A DNA stretch of 18,616 bases from UBA3774 sp045600025 (GTDB taxonomy: Bacteria > Bacillota > Clostridia > Lachnospirales > Lachnospiraceae), in the NCBI GenBank assembly GCA_045600025.1, contig JAZRXC010000051.1:1-18616 (forward strand), read 5' to 3'. The notes beneath the pieces were generated by a model, which had not been told where the DNA came from, did no database searches, and saw only the letters and a program-made list of their open reading frames with translations. Below, piece by piece: positions 8,125 to 14,163 of the stretch. Each line of letters starts with the position of its first letter. Positions within the stretch are counted from its first letter, which is position 1. The translations under genes and the position numbers were made by a program.

Positions 8125-8949
8125 ATGCAATTAGGACGGATAAACCAATTAAAGATTGCCAGACAGACAGATTTCGGATTTTATCTTACCGATGGCGCGA
8201 CGGAAGTATTGCTCCCGAAGAAGGAGATTCCTGAGCACGCTCATATCGGTGATGGCCTGTCTGTTTTTATTTACAAAGATTCTGAGGATAGACCAATTGC
8301 CACAACAAAGACGCCGCTTATCACGCTCGGTGAGGTTTCGGTGCTCCGTGTGTCTAAGGTTACGGATATTGGTGCATTTCTTGACTGGGGATTACTCAAG
8401 GAACTTTTGCTTCCTTTTAAGGAACAGATCAGAAAGCTTCATGAGGATGAAAAAATCCCGGTTGTGCTTTACATAGATAAGAGCGGAAGGCTTGCTGCTT
8501 CGATGAAGATTTACCGCCACCTTACTACGACTGATGCATATTCGCGCAATGCGAAGGTTAAAGGCATCGTGTATGAGATCAGAAAAGACATAGGTGCTTT
8601 TGTTGCTGTTGACGGTAAGTATTACGGTATGATTCCGAAACAGGAATTGTATAAAGAACTAAAGGCAGGAGATGAGATATCCGCGAGAGTTTTGCGTGTG
8701 CGTCCTGACGGGAAGCTGGATCTGTCCGGAAGAAAGAAGGCTTATGCGCAAATGGATGCTGATGCCGAGCATGTGCTTGAGGTCATCAGAAGCTATGACG
8801 GAAGGCTTCCTTTTACGGATAAGACTTCTCCCGAGCAGATTCAGGCTGAGCTTTCGCTTAGCAAGGCGGCTTTTAAGAGAGCCGTCGGCAGACTTCTTAC
8901 CGAAGGTCAGATTGAGATAGGTGAGGACTGCATTACTACTACATATTAA
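8125..8949 (+). CDS. S1-domain RNA-binding regulatory protein, CvfB/YitL family
   Basis: A 274-residue cytoplasmic protein made of S1-like OB-fold units and a C-terminal winged helix, the layout of Staphylococcus CvfB and Bacillus YitL. S1-like units lie at about residues 1-60, 66-130 (GEVSVLRVSKVTDIGAFLDWG) and 142-203 (VKGIVYEIRKDIGAFVAVDG ending in LDLSGR). The winged helix spans about 215-274. In Staphylococcus the protein affects virulence gene expression and binds RNA; its role here is unknown. AGGAG at 8108-8112 precedes the ATG. The gene begins only 23 bases after the tRNA terminator, so it has little room for its own promoter and may rely on read-through or a promoter inside the tRNA unit. 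Confidence 0.88.
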   Translation: MQLGRINQLKIARQTDFGFYLTDGATEVLLPKKEIPEHAHIGDGLSVFIYKDSEDRPIATTKTPLITLGEVSVLRVSKVTDIGAFLDWGLLKELLLPFKEQIRKLHEDEKIPVVLYIDKSGRLAASMKIYRHLTTTDAYSRNAKVKGIVYEIRKDIGAFVAVDGKYYGMIPKQELYKELKAGDEISARVLRVRPDGKLDLSGRKKAYAQMDADAEHVLEVIRSYDGRLPFTDKTSPEQIQAELSLSKAAFKRAVGRLLTEGQIEIGEDCITTTY

Positions 8950-8951
8950 AT

Positions 8952-9283
8952 ATAGGCAGAGCGGATGATCGCTGCCTCGCATGAGGGAGAGGAAAGTCCG
9001 GGCTTCATAGGGCAGGATGCCGGATAACGTCCGGCCGGGGTAACCCGAGGACCAGTGCAACAGAAAATTACCGCCCGCAAGGGTAAGGGTGAAAAGGCAG
9101 TGTAAGAGACTACCGCCGCTGCAGTAATGTAGCGGGCATATGTAAACTCCATCCGAAGCAAGACCAAGCAGAAAGCATACGTCGGCCCGGCGGCTTTCGG
9201 GTAGGTCGCTTGAGCCTGTCGGCGACGGCAGGTCTAGATAGATGATCATCCACGACAGAACCCGGCTTACAGCTCTGCCTATT
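8952..9283 (+). ncRNA. rnpB: RNase P RNA (type A)
   Basis: This is the catalytic RNA of RNase P, which trims the 5' leader from precursor tRNAs. The outer P1 helix pairs TAGGCAGAGC (8953-8962) with GCTCTGCCTA (9272-9281). The conserved core is clear: GAGAGGAAAGTCCGGGC at 8987-9003, AGTGCAACAGAAA at 9053-9065, GTAAACTCC at 9142-9150, GGGTAGGTCGCTTGAG near 9200, and ACAGAACCCGGCTTAC at 9255-9270. The order of elements matches the E. coli-like type A class rather than the Bacillus type B class, which agrees with a clostridial host. It starts 2 bases after cvfB ends, so its promoter must lie inside that gene; TTGAGA at 8912-8917 with TACTAC near 8934-8942 is a weak candidate. Ends are estimated to within a few bases. 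Confidence 0.96.
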
Positions 9284-9285
9284 TT

Positions 9286-9314
9286 AATAACCGGCTGCGG
9301 CCGGTTATTTTTTT
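9286..9314 (+). terminator. Intrinsic terminator of rnpB
   Basis: AATAACCGGC (9286-9295) pairs perfectly with GCCGGTTATT (9300-9309) around the loop TGCG, followed by a T run to 9314. It begins right after the P1 helix of RNase P RNA. The T tail overlaps the first half of the 14-bp direct repeat that starts at 9310. Confidence 0.93.
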
Positions 9315-9323
9315 GCGGCAAAT
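9310..9323 (+). repeat. Left copy of a 14-bp direct repeat
   Basis: TTTTTGCGGCAAAT occurs here and again, in the same orientation, at 11432-11445. The two copies lie outside the paired GC-rich repeats, like target-site duplications. Here GCGGCAA (9315-9321) also pairs with TTGCCGC (9329-9335) to form a 7-bp hairpin; the right copy lacks that second arm. It may be an insertion scar or the worn end of the GC-rich repeat. Confidence 0.5.
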
Positions 9324-9333
9324 AAGTATTGCC

Positions 9334-9402
9334 GCGCCGCCTCCTGCGCTTTGCAAGCGCTCGCGTCTGCGCATCTTATATTCACGGCACATTAGAGGCG
9401 GC
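9334..9402 (+). repeat. Partial, diverged extra copy of the GC-rich repeat
   Basis: This stretch resembles the first part of the full repeat that starts at 9421. The 20-mer CGCTCGCGTCTGCGCATCTT occurs exactly at 9358-9377 and again at 9440-9459. The flanking CCGCCTC and AGAGGCG blocks also recur at a period of about 80-82 bases. The left boundary of the cassette therefore carries about 1.4 tandem copies, whereas the right boundary has one. The 9403-9420 spacer does not match the repeat. Confidence 0.7.
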
Positions 9403-9420
9403 AAACGTGTCGCGATGCCT

Positions 9421-9610
9421 CCGCCTCATCGTTTAGAAACGCTCGCGTCTGCGCATCTTCCTCGCACGCTTAAAGAGGCGCGGCTCGGCGTACCGATTTG
9501 TCGCCGCCTTCGCGGCTCGCATTCCACTTTTGTCGGACGCCGTAGGCGCCTCGGAAGTACCCGCCGGGCGCCTCTTACGGTGCGCATCAGCGCGCAGCAC
9601 GCTCGCTACT
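9421..9610 (+). repeat. Left arm of a 190-bp GC-rich inverted repeat
   Basis: This arm is about 65% GC by hand count and matches the reverse complement of 11229-11418. I count 9 mismatches and no gaps over the 190 bases. Eight fall in the first 87 bases; positions 9508-9598 are a 91-base identical block. CCGTA-GGCGCC (9540-9550) can pair with GGCGCC-TCT-TACGG (9567-9580), giving an 11-bp hairpin with a 3-base bulge and a 16-base loop. An open frame runs through both arms, but the 9 differences fall evenly on codon positions 1, 2 and 3 and six change the residue, so it is most likely a non-coding dispersed repeat. No transposase or tRNA gene adjoins it. Confidence 0.88.
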
Positions 9611-9693
9611 AGTCATTTGTATAACCCCGCCGCTGCAGTTAGCGGCGCTAAAGCCATTTGGCTTATTGTTGTACCTTTATTTTAAAGAAGGGC
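9611..9693 (+). other. Short intergenic stretch with two hairpins upstream of the lipoprotein promoter
   Basis: CGCCGCT (9628-9634) pairs with AGCGGCG (9641-9647), and directly after it AAGCC (9651-9655) pairs with GGCTT (9660-9664). Neither is followed by a T run, so they are not clear terminators. They separate the GC-rich repeat from the cassette promoter and may be remnants of the repeat or structured DNA. No coding sequence is seen here. Confidence 0.4.
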
Positions 9694-9719
9694 TTGATTT
9701 TTCCGGGGGGGGGTATAAT
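9694..9719 (+). promoter_or_regulatory. Cassette promoter with a poly-G spacer (candidate phase-variable promoter)
   Basis: TTGATT (9694-9699) and a perfect TATAAT (9714-9719) flank a spacer that ends in nine consecutive G. The spacer is only 14 bases, three short of the best 17, so this version would be weak; gain of about three G would give the ideal length. Transcription would begin at or next to the ATG at 9726, giving a leaderless or nearly leaderless message. The G tract is also the only purine-rich stretch that could act as a ribosome binding site. The -10 box is convincing; the -35 box is moderate. Confidence 0.55.
9705..9713 (+). repeat. Nine-base poly-G tract
   Basis: Nine G in a row directly touch the TATAAT box. 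By eye this is the longest G or C run in the window. Runs of this length are known sites of slipped-strand length change in other bacteria, for example the poly-G promoter spacer of Neisseria porA. A sequencing or assembly length error is also possible. Confidence 0.9.
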
Positions 9720-9725
9720 AACACT

Positions 9726-10193
9726 ATGAATAAAAGAACGAAGATATTAATAATATTATTCTTTGTATTTGTAGCACTGATAATCGTCGGTTTGTTGTCG
9801 TGCAACAAAAACACGTCAGATGATCCAGAATTAAACACTCCTGAAAGCGAAACAAATGAAATCCAAACAGGAATAGCAAGCAACGGATCTATTGCCATTC
9901 CCGGATACGAGGGACTGACATTTGTCGCTAATTCAAAAAAGCAAAGTATTGCATTAGGGAATCCGGCGACAAACAATTGCTATTTTGTAATCAGCATTGT
10001 TTTAGAAGACGGAACACTGATATGGGAATCAGAAGAGATATCTCCCGGGAACACATCAAAAGAAATAGTGCTTCTTACTGAACTTGAAGCCGGATCATAT
10101 AATGCAACTATAAAGTATGATTGCTATTCAATGGATAAGAATCGTTCACCGTTAAATGGTGCACAAATATTAACAAAACTTAGGGTAAAGTAG
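9726..10193 (+). CDS. Small predicted lipoprotein of unknown function
   Basis: A 155-residue protein starting at the ATG at 9726. An earlier TTG at 9666 is in frame but would read through the promoter and the G tract. The signal is MNKR, then a hydrophobic core, then the lipobox LLSC with lipidated Cys26. An acidic, Asn/Ser/Thr-rich linker (about 27-50) follows, and then a folded domain with alternating hydrophobic strands (IAIPGYEGLTFVA, SIALGNP, CYFVISIVLEDG, GSYNATIKYDCYS) ending in LRVK. This looks like an all-beta sandwich, with Cys93 and Cys133 able to form a disulfide. It would sit on the outer face of the membrane. The next gene follows 10 bases later, and both export their products, so they may work together. 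I do not recognise a characterised family. Confidence 0.75.
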   Translation: MNKRTKILIILFFVFVALIIVGLLSCNKNTSDDPELNTPESETNEIQTGIASNGSIAIPGYEGLTFVANSKKQSIALGNPATNNCYFVISIVLEDGTLIWESEEISPGNTSKEIVLLTELEAGSYNATIKYDCYSMDKNRSPLNGAQILTKLRVK

Positions 10194-10203
10194 GAGGAAC
10201 AAT

Positions 10204-10728
10204 ATGAAGAAAACGTTATCTATTATTATTGCGATTGTAACATTAATCGCGTGCGCTACAAATGCATTCGCTGAGCAGAAAACAGTATTATCTACGACTG
10301 TACCGGAAGCACAATATACTTTGAATATTCCGGAAGATCAGGAAATAACGTATGGCAAGGAGCAAACCAATATTGGCGATGTAACAGTTACGAATTCCAG
10401 CAAATTTGCCGAAGGCAAGAACCTTTCGGTTAAAATCGAATTTGATGATTTTAGCTGCAAAGATACGGAAACAACAATTCCCTACAAACTTGCTTTTAAT
10501 AAAACAGGCGACTACCATCGCTATAAAGTTATCGAATCAGGAGATTGTATTATTTTTAGTGGCAAAGCTAACGGAACTGTTGATGAACATTTATTTTTGG
10601 GCAATGGAGTCTTTGCAGATATATTAAATGTAGAGGTTGCTTCTGTAGATTGGGGCAAGGCACTTGCAGGGGATTATTCCTCAACTATTACTTTTACTGC
10701 TGAGGTTGTAGTTGCAGATGATGAATAA
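10204..10728 (+). CDS. Small Sec-exported protein of unknown function
   Basis: A 174-residue protein with a textbook signal peptide: a KK start, a hydrophobic core and cleavage predicted after NAFA (residue 23). The mature part is acidic with repeated beta-strand patterns (VLSTTVPEAQYTLNIP, IGDVTVTNSSKF, LSVKIEFDDF, SSTITFTAEVVV). It has no membrane anchor, sortase motif or lipobox, so it would be secreted or held by partners. Its only mature cysteines are the pair in SCKD and GDCI. A strong AGGAGG (10192-10197) overlaps the previous stop and lies 6 bases before the ATG. The composition and beta-rich pattern recall small surface proteins of gut Firmicutes, from memory only; no function can be given. 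Confidence 0.8.
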   Translation: MKKTLSIIIAIVTLIACATNAFAEQKTVLSTTVPEAQYTLNIPEDQEITYGKEQTNIGDVTVTNSSKFAEGKNLSVKIEFDDFSCKDTETTIPYKLAFNKTGDYHRYKVIESGDCIIFSGKANGTVDEHLFLGNGVFADILNVEVASVDWGKALAGDYSSTITFTAEVVVADDE

Positions 10729-10933
10729 TAGCGAAAAAAGAATTTTCATTGTTGCATCTGAAAATAATCCGCCGGCGTCCTTGTTTAATTCAGATGAAAA
10801 CTCTATGCAATTAATTGTTGATAGAGAGATGCGTCAAGGCGATTTGTATGTATACGAAATAGATAAGCAAGGAAATAAAATCAGAGATATCGCAACCAGG
10901 ACAAACGGAGAATGGAAGCATTTTGAGTCCTGA
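10718..10933 (+). CDS. Small cytosolic protein of unknown function at the end of the exported-protein cassette
   Basis: A 71- or 72-residue protein without signal peptide or membrane segment, rich in charged residues, with an alternating pattern QLIVDREMRQGDLYVYEIDKQG suggesting a small beta fold. Two ATGs (10718 and 10721) are possible; a weak GAGG at 10702-10705 lies upstream. It overlaps the exported-protein gene by 11 bases and ends 16 bases before a strong terminator, so it is the last gene of the cassette. It could be a regulator or small chaperone for the exported pair, but nothing in the sequence shows that. Moderate confidence that it is real, based on tight overlap, protein-like composition and terminator placement. 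Confidence 0.6.
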   Translation: MMNNSEKRIFIVASENNPPASLFNSDENSMQLIVDREMRQGDLYVYEIDKQGNKIRDIATRTNGEWKHFES

Positions 10934-10949
10934 TGATTAATTTCTTTTT

Positions 10950-10973
10950 GCCCCCTATACTTAGGGGGCTTTT
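10950..10973 (+). terminator. Intrinsic terminator of the exported-protein cassette
   Basis: GCCCCCTA (10950-10957) pairs perfectly with TAGGGGGC (10962-10969) around a TACT loop, followed by TTTT and a further A/T-rich stretch. It closes the three-gene unit. Confidence 0.9.
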
Positions 10974-10991
10974 ATTGTTCTACGACGGAAA

Positions 10992-11175
10992 ATGCGACAT
11001 ATTTGAGAAAATCATAAATAATGTCGCATCTTTTTCATATAAATTAGGCTATTATCGCAAAAATATGCGACAAAACGAGCGTTTTCTTCGAAAAAGTCGC
11101 ATTATTTTGCCTTTATCCCAGATATTTAGCCAGATAATGGCGTCTGCTGAAGAAGTTTTTGCATATTTGTCGCAT
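10992..11175. repeat. Cluster of ATGCGACA motifs in alternating orientation
   Basis: Five copies of ATGCGAC(A) or its complement lie in about 185 bases. ATGCGACAT at 10992-11000 pairs with ATGTCGCAT at 11021-11029 (20-base gap). ATGCGAC at 11065-11071 pairs with GTCGCAT at 11096-11102 (24-base gap). A lone TGTCGCAT sits at 11168-11175. A smaller TCGCA/TGCGA hairpin lies at 11055-11070. The sequence between is very AT-rich and contains no convincing gene. The arrangement could be binding sites for a dimeric protein, nested hairpins in an RNA, or recombination sites. It fills the 255-base gap between the cassette terminator and the right GC-rich repeat. Confidence 0.65.
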
Positions 11176-11228
11176 TTAATTATTTAAACATGGCATGATT
11201 GCCTTATGCTAAATGTGCCGCATATTTA

Positions 11229-11418
11229 AGTAGCGAGCGCGCTGCGCGCTGATGCGCACCGTAAGAGGCGCCCGGCGGGTACTTCCGAGGCGCCTACGGC
11301 GTCCGACAAAAGTGGAATGCGAGCCGCGAAGCCGGCGACAAACCGGTACGCCGAGCTGCGCCTCTTTTAGCGTGCGCGGAGGATGCGCAGGCGCGAGCGC
11401 TTCTAAACGATGAGGCGG
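11229..11418 (-). repeat. Right arm of the 190-bp GC-rich inverted repeat
   Basis: Reverse complement of 9421-9610 with 9 mismatches over 190 bases and no gaps. The identical 91-base block sits on the cassette-facing side. Beyond each end the flanking sequences stop matching, so the unit boundaries are sharp: CTACT on the inner side and CCGCCTCAT on the outer side. The arm lies between the motif cluster and the penicillin-binding protein promoter. Its GC content contrasts strongly with the AT-rich sequence before it. Confidence 0.88.
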
Positions 11419-11431
11419 CGCGGGTGTGCGA

Positions 11432-11445
11432 TTTTTGCGGCAAAT
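11432..11445 (+). repeat. Right copy of the 14-bp direct repeat
   Basis: TTTTTGCGGCAAAT, identical to 9310-9323 and in the same orientation, lies 13 bases outside the right GC-rich arm. Joining the two copies would place the rnpB terminator next to the following gene's promoter with nothing lost. Confidence 0.5.
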
Positions 11446-11464
11446 TTGTTTACAGTTATTTAAC

Positions 11465-11493
11465 TTCCTATTTGAAGGTGTATGGTGTATAAT
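11465..11493 (+). promoter_or_regulatory. Promoter of the penicillin-binding protein gene
   Basis: A perfect TATAAT at 11488-11493 lies 20 bases before the ATG at 11514. The best -35 candidate at 17-base spacing is the poor TTCCTA (11465-11470), so the call rests on the -10 box. GGAGG at 11503-11507 is the ribosome binding site. Confidence 0.55.
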
Positions 11494-11513
11494 CCTACTC
11501 GTGGAGGTATCTG

Positions 11514-14162
11514 ATGAATTACGGCAGACACGACCTGGAAAAAGAATTAGAAAAAACAACATCCTGGGCAAATAAATTCAGAGTCAAGCTCATGCTTTAT
11601 GTGTGTGAGCTTGTTATCATTTGCTCACTGCTTGTGTGCAGCGTAGCTGCGTCAGGTGTAGTCGGAGCTGCCGTAGGAATCGCCACAAATGCGCCTGAAT
11701 TAAATGAAGAAGATATAGCACCTAAAGGCCTTGCAACGACTATATATGATACCCGAGGAAATGTAATACAGACGCTGATATCCAGCGGCGCTAACCGCAG
11801 CCTTGTTACTTACGACGAAGTGCCACAGGCCCTTATTGACGCATTTGTCGCAATTGAAGACGAGCGTTATTGGACCCATGAAGGCATTGATTTAAAAGGT
11901 ATCGTAAGAGCAGGCTTCGTCGGCGTAACAAACGGTTTCAAATTTACTGAGGGCGCAAGCACTATCACTCAGCAGCTTATCAAAAATAATGTTCTCGGAG
12001 GTGGTTCGGAAAAGACCGTCGGCGCGCGTTTTGTGCGCAAGATTCAGGAACAGTACTTAGCTGTCAATCTTGAGAAGAACGTTTCAAAAGAAGACATCAT
12101 TGTCAACTATATGAATACCATAAATCTCGGAGCCGGAACGCTCGGCGTACAGAAGGCAGCCGAGAAGTATTTTGGTAAAGACGTCAGTGCGCTTACTATA
12201 TCAGAGTGTGCGGTAATCGCGGGCATCACTCAGAATCCATATGCATACAATCCCATCAGATTCCCGAAAAAAAATGCCGAAAGACGCGAAAAGGTCCTCA
12301 AGAACATGGAGAGCTTCGGCTTTATTTCTGCTGAAGAGAAAGCAGCAGCTCTTGCTGATGATGTATATACCAGAATCCAAACCGTAAATAACAGCCGCGG
12401 AACAACCGGAAATGTATACACATATTTTGTAGATAGACTTATCAGCGATGTTATGCGCGATCTGCAAGCTGCGGGATATACGGAGGCACAGGCTTCTGCG
12501 CTTTTGTATTCCGGTGGTCTCCATATATACACCACTCAAGATCCGAACATACAGGCTGTAGTTGATAAGGAAATAGCAGATGAATCAAACTATGATGATG
12601 TTGAGCAGAAGTTTTCATTTACATACACACTTCGCGTAGTACACCAGGATGCGAGTGTTAATACATATACTGCCAACGACGTTAAAGCATTTGATGATCG
12701 CACATATCTTGACTTTGATACCCGCGAAGAAATCGATGAACTGATAGCACTGTTTAAGGAACAAAAGGTCGGGGCAAATGATAGAATTACTTACGAAGAT
12801 CTGGATATCACACTTCAGCCGCAGGTATCTGTGGTTGTAATGGATCAGTCAACCGGTGAAGTCAAGGCCATCGCGGGTGGCCGCGGAGAGAAGACCGCAA
12901 GCCTGTCACTTAACCGCGCGACCGGAAGCTGCCGTCAGCCGGGTTCCACATTTAAAGTTCTTGCCGTATTTGCCCCTGCGCTTGAGTTTAAGGGCGATAC
13001 GCTTGCAACAACTTTCTATGACGAACCGCTTACCGTGGAGCTTACTAAAAATGAATATTGGTCACCGAGAAACTGGTACAGCAGCAGTAAATATGCCGGT
13101 TATGCAAATATACGCCAGGCTATTACTTATTCAATGAATATTATCGCTGCAAAATGTATGGTTGAGCATGTTACTCCCGAACTCGGAATTAATATGCTTG
13201 AAAGCTTCGGTATAAATACATTGATACATGAGACAGAAGAGAACAAAGTATCCGGAAGAAATGATTTACGTCCGGCACTCGCTCTCGGCGGAATTACGCA
13301 GGGCGTAACCAATCTTCAACTTACAGGTGCATTTGCCACAATTGCAAATGGCGGAACTTACACAGAGCCTATTCTTTACACTAAGATTCTTGATGAGCGA
13401 GGCCAGACAATAATTGACAAGACGCCTGAGACTCATGCGGTTATCTCTGAACAGACGGCATATCTTCTCACGGATGCGATGGCTGATTCAATGGAGCCGA
13501 GCAGACTGAACAATTTGTTCGCGTCAAATTCACCTGACGCAAAACCTGAAAATATGCCGGCCGCCGGTAAGTCAGGTACCACCAACAGTTATAACGATCT
13601 CTGGTTCGTCGGATATACTCCTTATTATACTATGGGTATATGGAGCGGATTCGATGACAATGAAAAATTCAATAAAGAAGACAATCGTGACTTCCACAAG
13701 ATTATATGGAGAAAGATTATGGAGCAGATTACTGCAAATATGCCATATAAGGAATTTGAGCGTCCCGATAATCTCGTTGAAGTTGAGATATGTACGAAGT
13801 CAGGCAAAATTGCTACTGAAGCCTGCAAGGCTGATCCTCGTTCATCGATTATTTCAACCGAGCTGTTTGTACAAGGTACTGAGCCGACTGAGCCCTGCGA
13901 TCTTCATGCCCTGCTTCCTATTTGCCAGATCAGTCATTTGATTGCATCGGAAAGCTGCTTCGAACCGTTGCTTACACCTGTTTTAACGCTTCCTCTTGAG
14001 AGAACCGGTATCACAGATGATGATGCATATTCGATTCTTTCAACCGAACCTTGTACTGAATGCACGACAGAATATAATCCTTTTAACCCTTTTAATCCGG
14101 TAAACCCGACTACGCCGACAAGTGAGTATGACCCTACTATGAGTTCGGCTGATTATAGATAA
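11514..14162 (+). CDS. Class A penicillin-binding protein (peptidoglycan glycosyltransferase and transpeptidase, PBP1A-like)
   Basis: An 882-residue membrane enzyme that polymerises and cross-links peptidoglycan outside the cell. It has a short cytoplasmic N-terminus, one membrane anchor (about 26-55) and a GT51 domain with EDERYWTHEGID (catalytic Glu115) and GASTITQQ (147-154). The transpeptidase domain carries GSTFK (Ser478, Lys481), YSMN (SxN, 540-542) and KSGTT (686-690). A C-terminal tail of about 130 residues follows; it contains several cysteines and ends in NPFNPFNPVNPTTPT. The length is slightly above the family norm because of this tail. It has its own promoter and ribosome binding site, and the methyltransferase gene begins one base after its stop. 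The family is certain; whether it is the cell's main PBP1 is unknown. Confidence 0.96.
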   Translation: MNYGRHDLEKELEKTTSWANKFRVKLMLYVCELVIICSLLVCSVAASGVVGAAVGIATNAPELNEEDIAPKGLATTIYDTRGNVIQTLISSGANRSLVTYDEVPQALIDAFVAIEDERYWTHEGIDLKGIVRAGFVGVTNGFKFTEGASTITQQLIKNNVLGGGSEKTVGARFVRKIQEQYLAVNLEKNVSKEDIIVNYMNTINLGAGTLGVQKAAEKYFGKDVSALTISECAVIAGITQNPYAYNPIRFPKKNAERREKVLKNMESFGFISAEEKAAALADDVYTRIQTVNNSRGTTGNVYTYFVDRLISDVMRDLQAAGYTEAQASALLYSGGLHIYTTQDPNIQAVVDKEIADESNYDDVEQKFSFTYTLRVVHQDASVNTYTANDVKAFDDRTYLDFDTREEIDELIALFKEQKVGANDRITYEDLDITLQPQVSVVVMDQSTGEVKAIAGGRGEKTASLSLNRATGSCRQPGSTFKVLAVFAPALEFKGDTLATTFYDEPLTVELTKNEYWSPRNWYSSSKYAGYANIRQAITYSMNIIAAKCMVEHVTPELGINMLESFGINTLIHETEENKVSGRNDLRPALALGGITQGVTNLQLTGAFATIANGGTYTEPILYTKILDERGQTIIDKTPETHAVISEQTAYLLTDAMADSMEPSRLNNLFASNSPDAKPENMPAAGKSGTTNSYNDLWFVGYTPYYTMGIWSGFDDNEKFNKEDNRDFHKIIWRKIMEQITANMPYKEFERPDNLVEVEICTKSGKIATEACKADPRSSIISTELFVQGTEPTEPCDLHALLPICQISHLIASESCFEPLLTPVLTLPLERTGITDDDAYSILSTEPCTECTTEYNPFNPFNPVNPTTPTSEYDPTMSSADYR

Positions 14163-14163
14163 T

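Noticed and set aside
8912..8945. Promoter of rnpB inside the end of the cvfB-like gene
   Set aside because: TTGAGA and TACTAC are present but spacing and start-point distance cannot both be made good; too weak to list as a feature.
9421..9610. Integron attC site
   Set aside because: There is no matching GTTRRRY/RYYYAAC core pair at the ends, and the copies are inverted, not direct; no integrase is present.
9313..9612. 99-residue + strand open frame through the left GC-rich repeat
   Set aside because: It starts in the rnpB terminator tail, is extremely Arg-rich, and the differences from the right-arm copy show no codon-position bias (three each at positions 1, 2 and 3; six change the residue). 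It looks like a by-product of GC-rich repeat DNA.
10992..11175. CRISPR array
   Set aside because: The repeated core is only 7-9 bases, in both orientations, with irregular spacing, and there are no cas genes.
10933..11187. 84-residue + strand open frame after the cassette
   Set aside because: It spans the strong terminator at 10950-10973 and the inverted motif cluster, has no ribosome binding site, and its composition looks random.
11209..11571. 120-residue - strand open frame through the right GC-rich repeat
   Set aside because: It runs antisense over the penicillin-binding protein promoter and start, and shares only the repeat-derived part with the left frame; no protein-level conservation is seen.
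12201..12539. Minus-strand open frames opposite the penicillin-binding protein gene and other large genes
   Set aside because: All lie antisense to clear genes, lack ribosome binding sites and show no recognisable domains.
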